This document shows positions 53,453 through 62,900 of a DNA stretch of 64,000 bases, piece after piece. Within the stretch, counting starts at the first letter, position 1. Each line of letters starts with the position of its first letter. This DNA comes from Salinibaculum rarum (GTDB lineage Archaea; Halobacteriota; Halobacteria; Halobacteriales; Haloarculaceae): NCBI RefSeq assembly GCF_030505615.1, contig NZ_CP129992.1:868001-932000 (forward strand). Reading direction: 5' to 3'. The position numbers and the translations under genes were made by a program. The notes beneath the pieces were generated by a model that was not told the DNA's origin, did not search any database, and saw nothing but the letters and a program-made list of their open reading frames with translations.

Positions 53453-54808
53453 ATGACGGAAGCAAACATTTCCAGTGAAGCTGAGAACGTCCTCGAGGAA
53501 ATCGAGGAGCGAGACGTCGATTTCCTCAGGCTCCAGTTTACGGACATTCTGGGGACGGTCAAGAACGTCTCTATCCCGGCCGAACAGGCCGAAAAGGCAT
53601 TTACCGAGGGAATCTACTTCGACGGGTCCTCGATTGACGGGTTCGTCCGCATCCAGGAGTCAGACATGCGTCTCGAACCGGACCCCTCGACGTTCTCGGT
53701 ACTCCCGTGGCGCAACAGCGAGAAGGTCACGAGCGCTCGGCTCATCTGTAACGTCCACGACACCTCCAGTGGCAAGCCGTTCGTCGGCGACCCGCGTGGC
53801 GTACTCAAGAGCGCACTGGCCCGGGCCAACGACCTCGGCTACACGGTCAACGCCGGTCCCGAACCCGAGTTTTTCCTCTTCGAGGAAGACGAAAACGGCA
53901 ACGCGACGACCGAGTTTGCGGACAAGGGCGGCTACTTCGACCTCGCGCCGAAGGACCTCGCACAGGACGTCCGTGGGGACATCATCTACGGGCTCGAAGA
54001 GATGGGCTTCGAGGTCGAGGCCAGCCACCACGAGGTCGCCGAGAGCCAGCACGAAATCGACTTCAAGTACGACGACATCCTGACCACGGCCGACAACGTC
54101 GCTACCTTCCGCTCGGTCGTCCGGGCGATTGCGGCCCAGCACGACCTGTACGCGACCTTCATGCCCAAGCCGATTCCGCGCATCAACGGCTCGGGGATGC
54201 ACACGCACCTCTCGCTGTTTACCGAGGACGGCGAGAACGCGTTCCACGACGACGACGACGAGTTCAACCTCTCGACGACTGCCAAGAAGTTCCTCGCGGG
54301 CATCCTCGAACACGCGCCGGCGATTACGGCAGTCGCCAACCCGACGGTCAACTCCTACAAGCGACTGATTCCCGGCTACGAAGCGCCGGTCTACGTCGCG
54401 TGGTCGGACGTCAACCGCTCGGCGCTCGTCCGCAAGCCCGCCGCGCGAACGCCCGCCGCGAGCCGCATCGAACTGCGCTCGCCGGACCCGTCGTGTAACC
54501 CGTATCTCGCCTTCGCGGCGATGATTCACGCCGGTCTGGACGGCATCGAAAACGACCTCGAGTGTCCCGACCCGGTTCGGGAGAACATCTACGAGTTCGA
54601 CGAGGCCAAACGCGAGGAGTACGGCATCGACACGCTGCCGACGAACCTCGGCGAAGCCATCGACGAACTCGAAAAAGACGAAGTCGTCATGGACGCACTC
54701 GGTCCCCACGTCAGCGAGAAGTTCGTCGAAGCAAAACGCCAGGAGTTCCAGGATTACCTGGTCGACGTCTCCGAATGGGAACTCGACCGCTACCTCGAAA
54801 AGTACTGA
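53453..54808 (+). CDS. glnA: Glutamine synthetase, type I (copy 2)
   Basis: 451 residues, the same length as the copy at 1434 and matching most of its residues. All active-site motifs ([53 protein letters not shown]) are intact, so it should be active. Substitutions cluster around residues 100-160 and 260-300. The first about 140 bp are nearly identical in DNA to copy 1. Duplicated glnA genes occur in several haloarchaea and may serve different nitrogen conditions. Confidence 0.96.
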   Translation: MTEANISSEAENVLEEIEERDVDFLRLQFTDILGTVKNVSIPAEQAEKAFTEGIYFDGSSIDGFVRIQESDMRLEPDPSTFSVLPWRNSEKVTSARLICNVHDTSSGKPFVGDPRGVLKSALARANDLGYTVNAGPEPEFFLFEEDENGNATTEFADKGGYFDLAPKDLAQDVRGDIIYGLEEMGFEVEASHHEVAESQHEIDFKYDDILTTADNVATFRSVVRAIAAQHDLYATFMPKPIPRINGSGMHTHLSLFTEDGENAFHDDDDEFNLSTTAKKFLAGILEHAPAITAVANPTVNSYKRLIPGYEAPVYVAWSDVNRSALVRKPAARTPAASRIELRSPDPSCNPYLAFAAMIHAGLDGIENDLECPDPVRENIYEFDEAKREEYGIDTLPTNLGEAIDELEKDEVVMDALGPHVSEKFVEAKRQEFQDYLVDVSEWELDRYLEKY

Positions 54809-55155
54809 GACGGTGAGTCTCCGTCGGGCGACTCCACCCGGCACTGCTGTCGTACGTCTGTCCGGTTCATCCAGAGCTGTTGCCGAACAAATTCAAAAAC
54901 GAAATTAATAGCGCATCTTAGCGTAGAAACAAACAATTATACTCGACGAGTCAAAACAGATACGCGCCGCGGCGCGGATGCGGCGACCACCGCGTTCGAG
55001 TCGTGGCAGCGTGACCGTCACCCCTCAGCTTCCGTAGGTGACTCGGCCGTCCCGCGGTGTATTCCCTGAAGGGGACCGACGGGACGGCCGTTCGCTTTTC
55101 GACTGTCCCAGAGCGTCCCGGTCGTCGCTGTCGTCAGTTCTCCGGTCGAGTCTGG
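54809..55155. other. Intergenic region with terminator hairpin
   Basis: 347 bp between converging glnA and rhodanese-MBL genes. An AT-rich part (about 54880-54960) is followed by GC-rich sequence that includes the hairpin at 55044-55090. No coding frame supported. Confidence 0.5.
55044..55090. terminator. 11-bp-arm hairpin between converging genes
   Basis: CGGCCGTCCCG (55044-55054) and CGGGACGGCCG (55080-55090) are perfect complements around a 25-nt loop that includes a smaller TCCCT/GGGGA stem. Its place between converging genes fits a two-way transcript end or RNA-stabilising structure. Confidence 0.55.
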
Positions 55156-56331
55156 CTAGTCGGCACTCGCCGCACAGTTGTTCGGGCCGAGTTCCAGTTC
55201 GAACGTCTCCTCGTCGTCGGCCGTCTCCCGGCCGAGGTTGAGCGCGACGATTCGTTCGGCGTTGGCTGGTTCCGGCGGCAACGCACCCGTCATCTGTTCG
55301 ACGAACTCCGCTTGCGTCTGCTCGAAGGCCGGGACTCGGTTTCGAACCGTGCCGAGCGGTGCGGTGTAACTGCCGTCCGCGGCGGGGGTCGACTGGTCGT
55401 CGACGTGGCCGGGCGCGAGTATCGTCTCGTCGGCAAAGCGTGCCAGCCGCTCGGTCAGCGTCCAATACAGTTCCTCGGCCATCGCCGCCACGTCGCCACC
55501 CTCCTGCAGGTCCGGGCGGGCGACGCCGTCCAGAAACAGGGAGTCGCCGCTGAGCAACACATCGCCGACCGCGAGCCCAGCCATCCCCGTCGTATGGCCG
55601 GGCAGCCCGACAATGTCGACGCTCGCGTCGCCGACCGAGAGCGTCTCGCCGTCGGTGACCGTTTCGGCGTCGTAAGTGATACCGCGTGCCTGTGCACCCT
55701 CGGTGACGAGCGCGCGAGCGCCGGTCTCGGCGGCCAGTTCGCGGCGGCCGCTGACGTGGTCGGCGTGGATGTGCGTGTCGACAACGGCGACGATGTCGAC
55801 GTTGCGCTCGGCGGCGTCGGTGACGTACCGGTCGGTAAACGCCGCGAGCGGGTCGACGACGAGCGCCTCGCCGCCGTCCTCTATCATGTAGGCCAGACAG
55901 CCACTGGAGGGGCGCTGGTACTGGATGACTGTCGGGCCATCCGTCGCGATGGCGTGGGCGTCGTAGACGCGCGCCCACTCGTCCATCCCGCCGGCGAGGT
56001 TCCGCGCGTCGATCCCGGCCTCCGAGAGCAATCCGGCGACGAAAGCGCTGGCTTCACCGTGGCCACAGACGACGGTGGCCGGCCTCTCGCCGTCGATATC
56101 GCTGGCGAGGTCAGCGACGGTGTCCCGGACTTTCGCCTGCATGAACTTCGCGTAGGGGATGTCCGTCCGGGTGACGGAGGGGCCGTCGACGTGCCACTGT
56201 TCGATTTCGTCGCGGTCGCGTACGTCGAGCAGTCGGACCGACTCTCCGCGGTCGAGCTGGCGCTTCAGGCTGGTCGGTGAGACTGACGGGACGTCTGCCG
56301 GTGGGTCGGGGTACTCCCCGTCTTCGGTCAT
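55156..56331 (-). CDS. Rhodanese-MBL fusion (persulfide dioxygenase-like)
   Basis: 391 residues from the ATG at 56331. The N-terminal rhodanese (about 1-115) has DRGESVRLLDVRDRDEIEQW and a Cys loop VVCGHGEASA. The metallo-beta-lactamase part (about 125-391) has DTHIHADHVSG and GLPGHTTGMAG, and LLSGDSLFLD, as in ETHE1/glyoxalase II-like proteins. It may oxidise persulfides, with rhodanese supplying the sulfur. Most MBL-rhodanese fusions have the domains in the reverse order, so this is less usual. Confidence 0.87.
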   Translation of the reverse strand: MTEDGEYPDPPADVPSVSPTSLKRQLDRGESVRLLDVRDRDEIEQWHVDGPSVTRTDIPYAKFMQAKVRDTVADLASDIDGERPATVVCGHGEASAFVAGLLSEAGIDARNLAGGMDEWARVYDAHAIATDGPTVIQYQRPSSGCLAYMIEDGGEALVVDPLAAFTDRYVTDAAERNVDIVAVVDTHIHADHVSGRRELAAETGARALVTEGAQARGITYDAETVTDGETLSVGDASVDIVGLPGHTTGMAGLAVGDVLLSGDSLFLDGVARPDLQEGGDVAAMAEELYWTLTERLARFADETILAPGHVDDQSTPAADGSYTAPLGTVRNRVPAFEQTQAEFVEQMTGALPPEPANAERIVALNLGRETADDEETFELELGPNNCAASAD

Positions 56332-56432
56332 GGGGTGGCCTAGGCGGGCAACGGGCATAAATCGCCAGTCCGGCGGGCGGCAGGTGAGTGAGCAACCGCA
56401 CTACTAAGATGCTCGCCGCCGAAGCCGCATGC

Positions 56433-57062
56433 ATGGACGGCGCGGCGCTACTCGACGGTGTACACGCGGAGATGGAGACAGAACTCGACAGGCTCGGCTC
56501 GGAGAAGTCCCTGCTCGCCGCGACGGAGGCGCGTCTCGAACCAGACCCCGTGCTGGTCACCGCCGCGGCGACGCTCCAGACTGCCCGTGACCGGCTGACC
56601 GACTGGGCCGCCGAGGCGACCGACGAGACGGCTGCTGAGACACTGCAGACGACTGCCGACACGCTCGAGGCGGCCGCCGGCACTGTCCTGGCTGAACTGG
56701 AGGGCGACGGCGACGAGATTGCCGCGCTCGAAGCCCCCTTCCTCTCGCTCGAGGCGACGGGCGACATAGAGCGAGTCGCCGCCGGCACTATCGGTCTCCC
56801 ACTGGTCCTCGACCGACTGTTCTTGCAGGTGGTGAGTTTCTTCGTCAACGAGGCGGAGAACGCCCGTGCGGACCTGTTTCGCGACCTGCGAAGCGACACC
56901 GACGAGATACTGGCGGCGGGGACAGATGCGCTTGATGCTCTCTGTGCTGACGACGACTGGAAGCGAGCTGAGGCGAGCGCCGTCGCAGTCGTCGAGGCGG
57001 CCTACGACGACTACGCCGAGCGACTGGACGCGATGGGGTTCGACCCGAAGCCAATCTGCTGA
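56433..57062 (+). CDS. All-helical hypothetical protein
   Basis: 209 residues from the ATG at 56433 (upstream ATG 56409 and GTG 56388 are alternatives). Ala/Glu/Asp-rich amphipathic helices, no membrane segment, with LVTAAATLQTARDRLTDWAA and DIERVAAGTIGLPLVLDRLF. The length and helix pattern recall ferritin-like bundles, but no paired ExxH metal motif is present. I do not recognise a family. Confidence 0.65.
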   Translation: MDGAALLDGVHAEMETELDRLGSEKSLLAATEARLEPDPVLVTAAATLQTARDRLTDWAAEATDETAAETLQTTADTLEAAAGTVLAELEGDGDEIAALEAPFLSLEATGDIERVAAGTIGLPLVLDRLFLQVVSFFVNEAENARADLFRDLRSDTDEILAAGTDALDALCADDDWKRAEASAVAVVEAAYDDYAERLDAMGFDPKPIC

Positions 57063-57162
57063 GCGCGCCTGCCGACCCAGACCCCGATACAAGACAGGAG
57101 CGAGTGGCTCGAAGAAGGGAAAGACGGTGTGTGTTTTTGGGTCTCCGAGTCCAACTGTGTGT

Positions 57163-58077
57163 ATGAACGTCGTCTCTCTGCTGCCCTCGGCGACAGAAAT
57201 CGTCTACGCGCTGGGCGTCGAGCCCGCCGGTGTCTCCCACGAGTGTGACTATCCGCCCGCTGCCAACGAGAAACCGGCGGTCAACCGCTCGCGTGTCGAC
57301 CCCACTGCCACCAGCGCGGAAATAAACGAGCAGGTCGCCCGCGCAGAGCAGGACGGCGGCGTCTACGAAATCGACCGCGAGATGCTGGCGAGACTGGACC
57401 CCGACCTCGTCATCTCGCAGGGCATCTGTGACGTCTGTGCCGTCGACGAAATCCGCGTCCGGAAAGCCGTCGACGACCTCCGACTCGGCGCGGCCGTGCT
57501 GACGACGGACCCACACAGCCTCGCGGATATCATCGCCGACGTCGAGCGCATCGGTGACGCACTCGGACAGAGCGAACGCGCCGTCGAGGTGGTCGCCGAC
57601 TTAGAGCGGCGCATCGACGCCGTCGAACGGGGGGCAGGCGCGACCGAGGGACGGCCCCGGACGGCCGTGCTGGACTGGCTCGACCCCGTGATGGTCGCCG
57701 GCCACTGGGTACCGGGGATGGTCGACCTCGCGGGCGGGCGCTACGGGCTGGCAGAGCGGGGCGCACGCTCGCGACCGCGCGAGTGGGAGACGATTCGCTC
57801 CTACGACCCCGAAGTCCTCGTTCTCTCGCCGTGTGGCTTCGACATCGACCAGACGGCGGCGAATCTCGACGACGTGACCGGGCGGGACGGGTGGGACGAC
57901 CTGACTGCCGTCCAGCGCGGGGAGGTGTACGTCGTCGACGGCCACCACTACGTCAACCGGCCGGGGCCGCGGCTGGTCGACACGCTCGAATTTCTCGCCT
58001 GGATTCTCCACCCCGAGCGGTTCGACGCGCCGCCGTCGAACGCGGTACGACCGCTGTCGGCACTGGAGACCGCGTAG
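57163..58077 (+). CDS. BtuF-like cobalamin/metal-chelate-binding protein
   Basis: 304 residues from the ATG at 57163. Periplasmic-binding-protein fold class III: MNVVSLLPSATEIVYALGVE, VSHECDYPP, DLVISQGICDVCAVDE and DPVMVAGHWVPGMVDLAGG. It lacks a signal peptide, like the cytosolic ABC-independent haloarchaeal relatives. Role in corrinoid binding is inference. Confidence 0.87.
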   Translation: MNVVSLLPSATEIVYALGVEPAGVSHECDYPPAANEKPAVNRSRVDPTATSAEINEQVARAEQDGGVYEIDREMLARLDPDLVISQGICDVCAVDEIRVRKAVDDLRLGAAVLTTDPHSLADIIADVERIGDALGQSERAVEVVADLERRIDAVERGAGATEGRPRTAVLDWLDPVMVAGHWVPGMVDLAGGRYGLAERGARSRPREWETIRSYDPEVLVLSPCGFDIDQTAANLDDVTGRDGWDDLTAVQRGEVYVVDGHHYVNRPGPRLVDTLEFLAWILHPERFDAPPSNAVRPLSALETA

Positions 58078-58109
58078 TCCCGGACGGCGTTATTCTAGAC
58101 GCTCGCCCT

Positions 58110-58922
58110 CTATTCTGGCACCGCACAACTGTCTGCGTAGGACACCTCGGCCACCGAGCCGATGGGGTCGTCGCCACAGACCGGGCAGTCGGGGTTGGCC
58201 CGAATCGGGACCTCCTCGGTGGTCATGTCGGCGGCGTCGTAGACCAGGAGGCGACCGTCGAGTGTGTCGCCTTCGCCGATGATGAGTTTGGCCACCTCCG
58301 TCGCCTGGAACGCACCGACGGCACCCGGCAGGACGCCGAGAACGCCCGCCGTCGCACAGTCGGGGACCGCACCCTCGGGCGGTGCCTCGGGGAACAGACA
58401 CCGGTAGCAGGGCTGGCCGCCGACGATAGTAGTCGCCTGCCCCTCGAAGCGGTAGATGGCCCCGTGTGAGAGTGGCGTCTCCGAGAGGACGCAGGCGTCG
58501 TTGAGCAGGAACCGGGTCGGGAAGTTATCGGAGGCGTCGACGACGACGTCGTAGTCGGCGACAAGGTCGGTGACGTTTTCGGAGTCGACCCGGAGCTCGT
58601 GGCGGTCGACGGTCACGTCGGGGTTCAGGTCTGCGACGTACTCGGCGGCGCTGTCGACTTTCGGCCGCCCGACGTCGCTGTCGGCGTGAATCACCTGTCG
58701 CTGGAGGTTGCTCCGCTCGACGTGGTCGGCGTCGGCGATGCCCAGGCGGCCGACGCCAGCGGCGGCGAGATACTGGATGACCGGCGACCCCAGGCCGCCC
58801 GCGCCGACGACGAGGACGCTGGCATCGAGGAGTGCGGCCTGTCCCGCTGGGCCAACGTCGTCCATGATGACGTGCCGGGAGTAGCGGTCGAGTTGCTCGG
58901 CGTCGAGATTCGGGTCGCTCAT
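58110..58922 (-). CDS. ubaA: E1-like SAMP-activating/MoeB-type enzyme
   Basis: 270 residues. Nucleotide-binding GAGGLGSPVIQYLAAAGVG near 36-54, GIADADHVERSNLQRQVIH, catalytic-Cys region VPDCATAGVLGVLPG and paired CYRCLFP and CPVCGDD for zinc. It adenylates ubiquitin-like SAMP proteins and sulfur carriers for tRNA thiolation and molybdopterin synthesis, as UbaA does in Haloferax. Confidence 0.9.
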   Translation of the reverse strand: MSDPNLDAEQLDRYSRHVIMDDVGPAGQAALLDASVLVVGAGGLGSPVIQYLAAAGVGRLGIADADHVERSNLQRQVIHADSDVGRPKVDSAAEYVADLNPDVTVDRHELRVDSENVTDLVADYDVVVDASDNFPTRFLLNDACVLSETPLSHGAIYRFEGQATTIVGGQPCYRCLFPEAPPEGAVPDCATAGVLGVLPGAVGAFQATEVAKLIIGEGDTLDGRLLVYDAADMTTEEVPIRANPDCPVCGDDPIGSVAEVSYADSCAVPE

Positions 58923-59041
58923 TGTGGGCCGTTTGCGGGCGGTGATAAAAAGTCGCGTGATGGCTTCGTTCGACGGTTACCGTCGCTTCCGGGGCCATAT
59001 CGTCTCTTCGGCTACGAACGACCCCGAACAGCCACCTCCGT

Positions 59042-60523
59042 TCAGATGTCGTACAGCGAGCCGTACTTCTCGTCGACGTATTCGAGGAAGTAATCGGCAG
59101 TGAACTGTTCGCCGGTGGCGCGCTGAATCAACTCCGGTGTGGTGTACTGGGAGCCGTGCTGGTGGACGTGCTCGCGGAGCCACTCCCGGAGCGGGTCGAA
59201 CTCGCCGTTTCGAATCTGCACGTCGAGCGGTAGCTCCTCGCGGATTGTGGCGTCGAGCTGGGCCGCCAGGACCGACCCGAGGGTGTACGTCGGGAAGTAG
59301 CTGAAGGCACCGTGACACCAGTGGATGTCCTGTAGACACCCCTCGGTGTCGGTGTCGGGGCGCACACCGAGATACTCCTCGTACTTGTCGTTCCACACTT
59401 GGGGCACATCGCTTACGTCTAACTCGCCTCGAATCAGGTCCCGCTCGATTTCGAACCGGACCAGGATGTGCATGTGGTAGGTGAGTTCGTCCGCCTCTAC
59501 CCGGATGAGATTGTCGTCGTACACCTCGTTTGCGGCCTCGTACAACGCTTGTGGCGTAGTGTCGGCCCCCAGTCGCTTCTCGACGGCGGGGGCAAACAGC
59601 TCCCAGAACGCTCGCGAGCGGCCGACGTGGTTCTCCCAGAGTCGGGACTGGGACTCGTGGACGGTCAGGTCCCGGTCCTCGCCCAGCGGCGTCCCGTACT
59701 CCTCGCGGGGGAGTCCCAGCACGTAGGTGGCGTGGCCGAACTCGTGAATCGTCGAGCCGAGCGCGTCCATCGGGTCGCCCGGCTGGAACCGGGTCGTGAT
59801 GCGGGCGTCGAACTGCGTCCCGCTGGTAAAGGGATGCGAGGAGGTGTCGAGTCGGCCGTGGTCCCAGTCGTATCCCAGCAAATCCAGCGCGTCCCGGACC
59901 ACTGCCTCCTGGTTGCGCTCCTCGTATGTCCCGTCGAAGGGGTCGGCGATGGTCACGTCGCTCTCGCCGATGGCGTCGATAAGCGGCGGGAGCGCTTCGC
60001 CCAGCCGTTCCAGCACCCGCTCGGCGGTGTCGATGCCCAGATACGGCTCGTACTCCTCGAAGAGCACCTCGTAGGGGTCCCGGTCGGGGTCGATAGCTTC
60101 GGCGTACTCCCGTTTCAGTTCGACCAGCTCTTCGAGTGCGTCCTCGAACTGCGAGAAATCGTCGTCCTGCTTTGCCTGTTCCCAGACTGGCAGAGCGTTC
60201 GAGGAGGCCTCGGAAATCTGCTGGACGAGTTCTTCGGGGACGCGCACGGCGCGCTCGTGCTGGCGGCGAATCTCCCGGACGACTGCCGTCTGCTCGTCGT
60301 CGAGGTCGCTGCCTTCGAGGGTATCGAGATACTCCGCGAGGTCGTCGTCGGTCAGCAGTTCGTGGCGCAGCGAGGAGAGGGCGGACTTCTGTTTGGCGCG
60401 GGCGGGCGTCGCGCCGTCGGGCATCATCACCTGCTGGTCCCAGTCGAGGATGCCGGCGGCGTCACCGACGTGGGTGAGTTTCTGCACGTGCGAGAGAAAA
60501 GCGTCGTAGGTGTCTCCACTCAT
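59042..60523 (-). CDS. M32 carboxypeptidase
   Basis: 493 residues from the ATG at 60523. Zinc metallopeptidase with HEFGHATYVLGL (HExxH near 257), DWDQQVMMPDGATPAR near the start, and HPFTSGTQFDARITTRF and ESQSRLWENHVGRS, hallmarks of the M32 family (Pfu/Taq carboxypeptidase). It removes C-terminal residues from peptides in the cytosol. Length is as expected. Confidence 0.95.
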   Translation of the reverse strand: MSGDTYDAFLSHVQKLTHVGDAAGILDWDQQVMMPDGATPARAKQKSALSSLRHELLTDDDLAEYLDTLEGSDLDDEQTAVVREIRRQHERAVRVPEELVQQISEASSNALPVWEQAKQDDDFSQFEDALEELVELKREYAEAIDPDRDPYEVLFEEYEPYLGIDTAERVLERLGEALPPLIDAIGESDVTIADPFDGTYEERNQEAVVRDALDLLGYDWDHGRLDTSSHPFTSGTQFDARITTRFQPGDPMDALGSTIHEFGHATYVLGLPREEYGTPLGEDRDLTVHESQSRLWENHVGRSRAFWELFAPAVEKRLGADTTPQALYEAANEVYDDNLIRVEADELTYHMHILVRFEIERDLIRGELDVSDVPQVWNDKYEEYLGVRPDTDTEGCLQDIHWCHGAFSYFPTYTLGSVLAAQLDATIREELPLDVQIRNGEFDPLREWLREHVHQHGSQYTTPELIQRATGEQFTADYFLEYVDEKYGSLYDI

Positions 60524-60596
60524 CGTCCCGTCGTACGGCTCGCGAGAAATTAAACCGCGGGGTCGGTGGCGGACCCGAGCAACGTACAAAGGTAAA

Positions 60597-60615
60597 GTGT
60601 CCTTGTCGCGGACAC
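60597..60615. promoter_or_regulatory. Inverted repeat before Lrp-type regulator
   Basis: GTGTCC-TTGTCGC-GGACAC, 6-bp arms, ending 6 nt before the ATG at 60622. A candidate autoregulatory site. Confidence 0.45.
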
Positions 60616-60621
60616 ACTACC

Positions 60622-61107
60622 ATGGCCGACGAGGAAATCGACGACGTCGACAGAGCAATCTTGCACGCATTACAGGAGGATGCCCGGAATATGTCGTCCG
60701 GCGACATCGCAGAGCGAACCGGAACCTCGGACAGTACCGTCCGCAAGCGCATCCAGCGTCTCGAATCCGACGGCGTAATCAAAGGATACAGCGCCAGCGT
60801 CGACTATCAGAAGTCGGGCTATCCGCTCCGCATGTTGCTCTACTGCACCGCTTCGATACCCGAACGCGGTGAGCTCATCCCCGATATTCTGGCCATCGAG
60901 GGCGTCGTCTCGGTCCAGGAACTGGTCACCGGTGAACAGAACCTCCTCGTCACCGCTATCGGCGAGTCCGACAGCGACATCACGCCCGTCGCACAGGAAC
61001 TCCTCGATATGGGGCTCACCGTGGCTGACGAAGTTCTCGTTCGGGCCCACGAGACAACTCCCTTCGGCAAGTTCGATTCCGGGAACCACACCGAAGACGA
61101 GAGCTAA
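60622..61107 (+). CDS. Lrp/AsnC-family regulator (dab neighbour)
   Basis: 161 residues. The winged helix has MSSGDIAERTGTSDSTVRKR; the AsnC-like C-terminal domain has EGVVSVQELVTGEQNLLVTA. Amino acid-sensing or metabolite-sensing role. It is the gene before the dabB-dabA pair on the same strand, 308 bp away, so it may control them (inference). Confidence 0.9.
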   Translation: MADEEIDDVDRAILHALQEDARNMSSGDIAERTGTSDSTVRKRIQRLESDGVIKGYSASVDYQKSGYPLRMLLYCTASIPERGELIPDILAIEGVVSVQELVTGEQNLLVTAIGESDSDITPVAQELLDMGLTVADEVLVRAHETTPFGKFDSGNHTEDES

Positions 61108-61415
61108 ACGCCGGCGCGTTTGACAGCCTGCTCGGTCGCGTCCGACATAGTGCCGACACGAGCGCGGCGGCTCCCGAAAGCCGAGGTTCTCGACGCACTC
61201 CCTTCGTAGTTGCACGTCTTCTGGCCTGATTCCTGTAGCCTGATAACAACTCCCACACCCAAAACCATAATGTTCTATAGTGACTAAATTACGAACAGTC
61301 TGTGAATATAGACAAGCTTAATAGGCATACTGTTCTCAAATACAAATAAAGACGACCAGAAACGGACTTCGAGTTCGTCTCGGTTGCCGGGATGGGTCGT
61401 ACGATAGATTGAACG
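61108..61415 (+). promoter_or_regulatory. Control region upstream of dabBA
   Basis: 308 bp without a gene, AT-rich after 61240. Candidate TATA CTTAATA at 61317-61323 lies between the arms of an inverted repeat: GAACAGT (61293-61299) and ACTGTTC (61329-61335). TGTTCT is also repeated at 61271. A regulator could act here. Confidence 0.5.
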
Positions 61416-62900
61416 ATGTCAAGACGCACCTCGAAACCGACGGTCGGAGCGCTCCCGGACACGACGGTCGAATCGCCGTCCGTGCCCGTGGCACTAACCT
61501 GGCTCGTGTGGTCGCTGTTTGCCGCGAGTGTCGCCGCCCTCCTCGCCCGAGTCCGGTTCGGTGGCGCGTGGGAGGTTCCGGGTGTGGTCGCCATCGACGG
61601 GCTGACCGTCCTGCTATGGGTGGTCGTCACCTTCTTCAGCGCCATCATCCACAGCTACTCGCGCCGCTACATGGCCGGGAGCGCCCACGAGACGAGCTTC
61701 TTCACAACGGTGTTCGGCTTCACGGTGGCCGTCATGGGCCTCGTTGCGGCCGACCACGTCGGGCTGTTCTGGCTGCTCTGGCTGGCGATGGGCCTGCTGA
61801 TGGCGACTCTCATCGGCACCGTCGACGGCTGGCCTCAGGCACGGGCCGCCGCGAGCGTCGCTCGCCGGTCCTTTTTCGCAAGCAGCGCACTCCTCGGCGT
61901 GGCACTGACGGCGCTGTGGTGGGCGACCGGCGCGACGACAGTCTCCGGCATTGCCGCGTCAGCCGACAGCCTCGGCGGGCCGGTGTGGGTAGTCGCCGCG
62001 GTCGCACTCGTTCTCGCGGCGATGATTCAGTCCGCACTCGTCCCGTTCCACAGCTGGCTGCTCTCCTCGATGACCGCCCCGACGCCCGCCTCGGCGCTGA
62101 TGCACGCTGGCTTCGTCAACGCGGGCGGTATCCTGCTGATTCGTTTCGCGCCGGTCGTGACCGTCGACACGACACTCATGCTCGGCATCGTGGCCGTCGG
62201 CGCAGCGAGTGCCCTGCTCGGAAAACTGCTCAAAGCCGTCCAGTCGGACGTCAAGAGCGAACTGGGCTGCTCGACGGTCGGACAGATGGGATTCATGATT
62301 ATGCAGGCCGGTCTCGGCTTCTTCGGGGCCGCTATCACCCACCTCATCCTGCACGGCTTCTACAAGGCGTATCACTTCCTCAGCGCGGGCGGGCAGGTCG
62401 AGCATACCAGCCCGACCGAGCGCGACTCCCACGAGACCAGTCTCGCAGGCGCCGTCGTCGTCCTGGCGACCGGACTGGCCGGCGGCGCGGTGTTCGCGCT
62501 GCTGACCGGGAAGGGAACGACCCTCTCCAGCGGACTCCTGCTCGTCCTGTTCGTGGTATTCACCACGCTGCACGCGGCCCGCAGCGCTGTCGCGCACACC
62601 GCACTCTCGCCGACGGCCCGCTACGGCGCGGTCCCGTTGGTCTTCATCCCGGCCATCACCGTCTATGCGCTCGTCTACGTGGCTATCTCGGGTGTCCTGT
62701 CCGGGCTTCCGATTGTCGCCGCCCCGACCGAACTGACCGCGCTCCACGGCGTCGTCGCCGCCGTCTTCCTCGCTGTCTACGTCGCAATCGAGACCGGCGT
62801 CCACGAGCGCAGCCAGCGCCTCTACGTTGCGCTGTTGAACGCGAGCCAACCCGCTTCCAGCACTGTGCTGACCGCCACGGAGGAATACAATGAGTACTGA
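61416..62900 (+). CDS. dabB: DabB-type proton-conducting membrane subunit
   Basis: 494 residues with about 14 hydrophobic helices, NuoL/MrpA-like. Typical motifs include STVGQMGFMIMQAGLGFFGA and ITHLILHGFYKAYHFLSAGG, with Lys/His for proton passage, and FHSWLLSSMTAPTPASALMH. Paired with DabA it makes a proton-driven bicarbonate/CO2 accumulator. Its end overlaps the dabA start by 11 bp. Confidence 0.92.
   Translation: MSRRTSKPTVGALPDTTVESPSVPVALTWLVWSLFAASVAALLARVRFGGAWEVPGVVAIDGLTVLLWVVVTFFSAIIHSYSRRYMAGSAHETSFFTTVFGFTVAVMGLVAADHVGLFWLLWLAMGLLMATLIGTVDGWPQARAAASVARRSFFASSALLGVALTALWWATGATTVSGIAASADSLGGPVWVVAAVALVLAAMIQSALVPFHSWLLSSMTAPTPASALMHAGFVNAGGILLIRFAPVVTVDTTLMLGIVAVGAASALLGKLLKAVQSDVKSELGCSTVGQMGFMIMQAGLGFFGAAITHLILHGFYKAYHFLSAGGQVEHTSPTERDSHETSLAGAVVVLATGLAGGAVFALLTGKGTTLSSGLLLVLFVVFTTLHAARSAVAHTALSPTARYGAVPLVFIPAITVYALVYVAISGVLSGLPIVAAPTELTALHGVVAAVFLAVYVAIETGVHERSQRLYVALLNASQPASSTVLTATEEYNEY

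Noticed and set aside
55025-55978. Long minus-strand frame overlapping the rhodanese-MBL gene
   Set aside because: Arg-rich shadow frame; the gene at 55156-56331 has clear domain motifs.
56866-57162. Upstream extension of the BtuF-like frame
   Set aside because: Overlaps the all-helical gene in another frame; the ATG at 57163 matches the family start.
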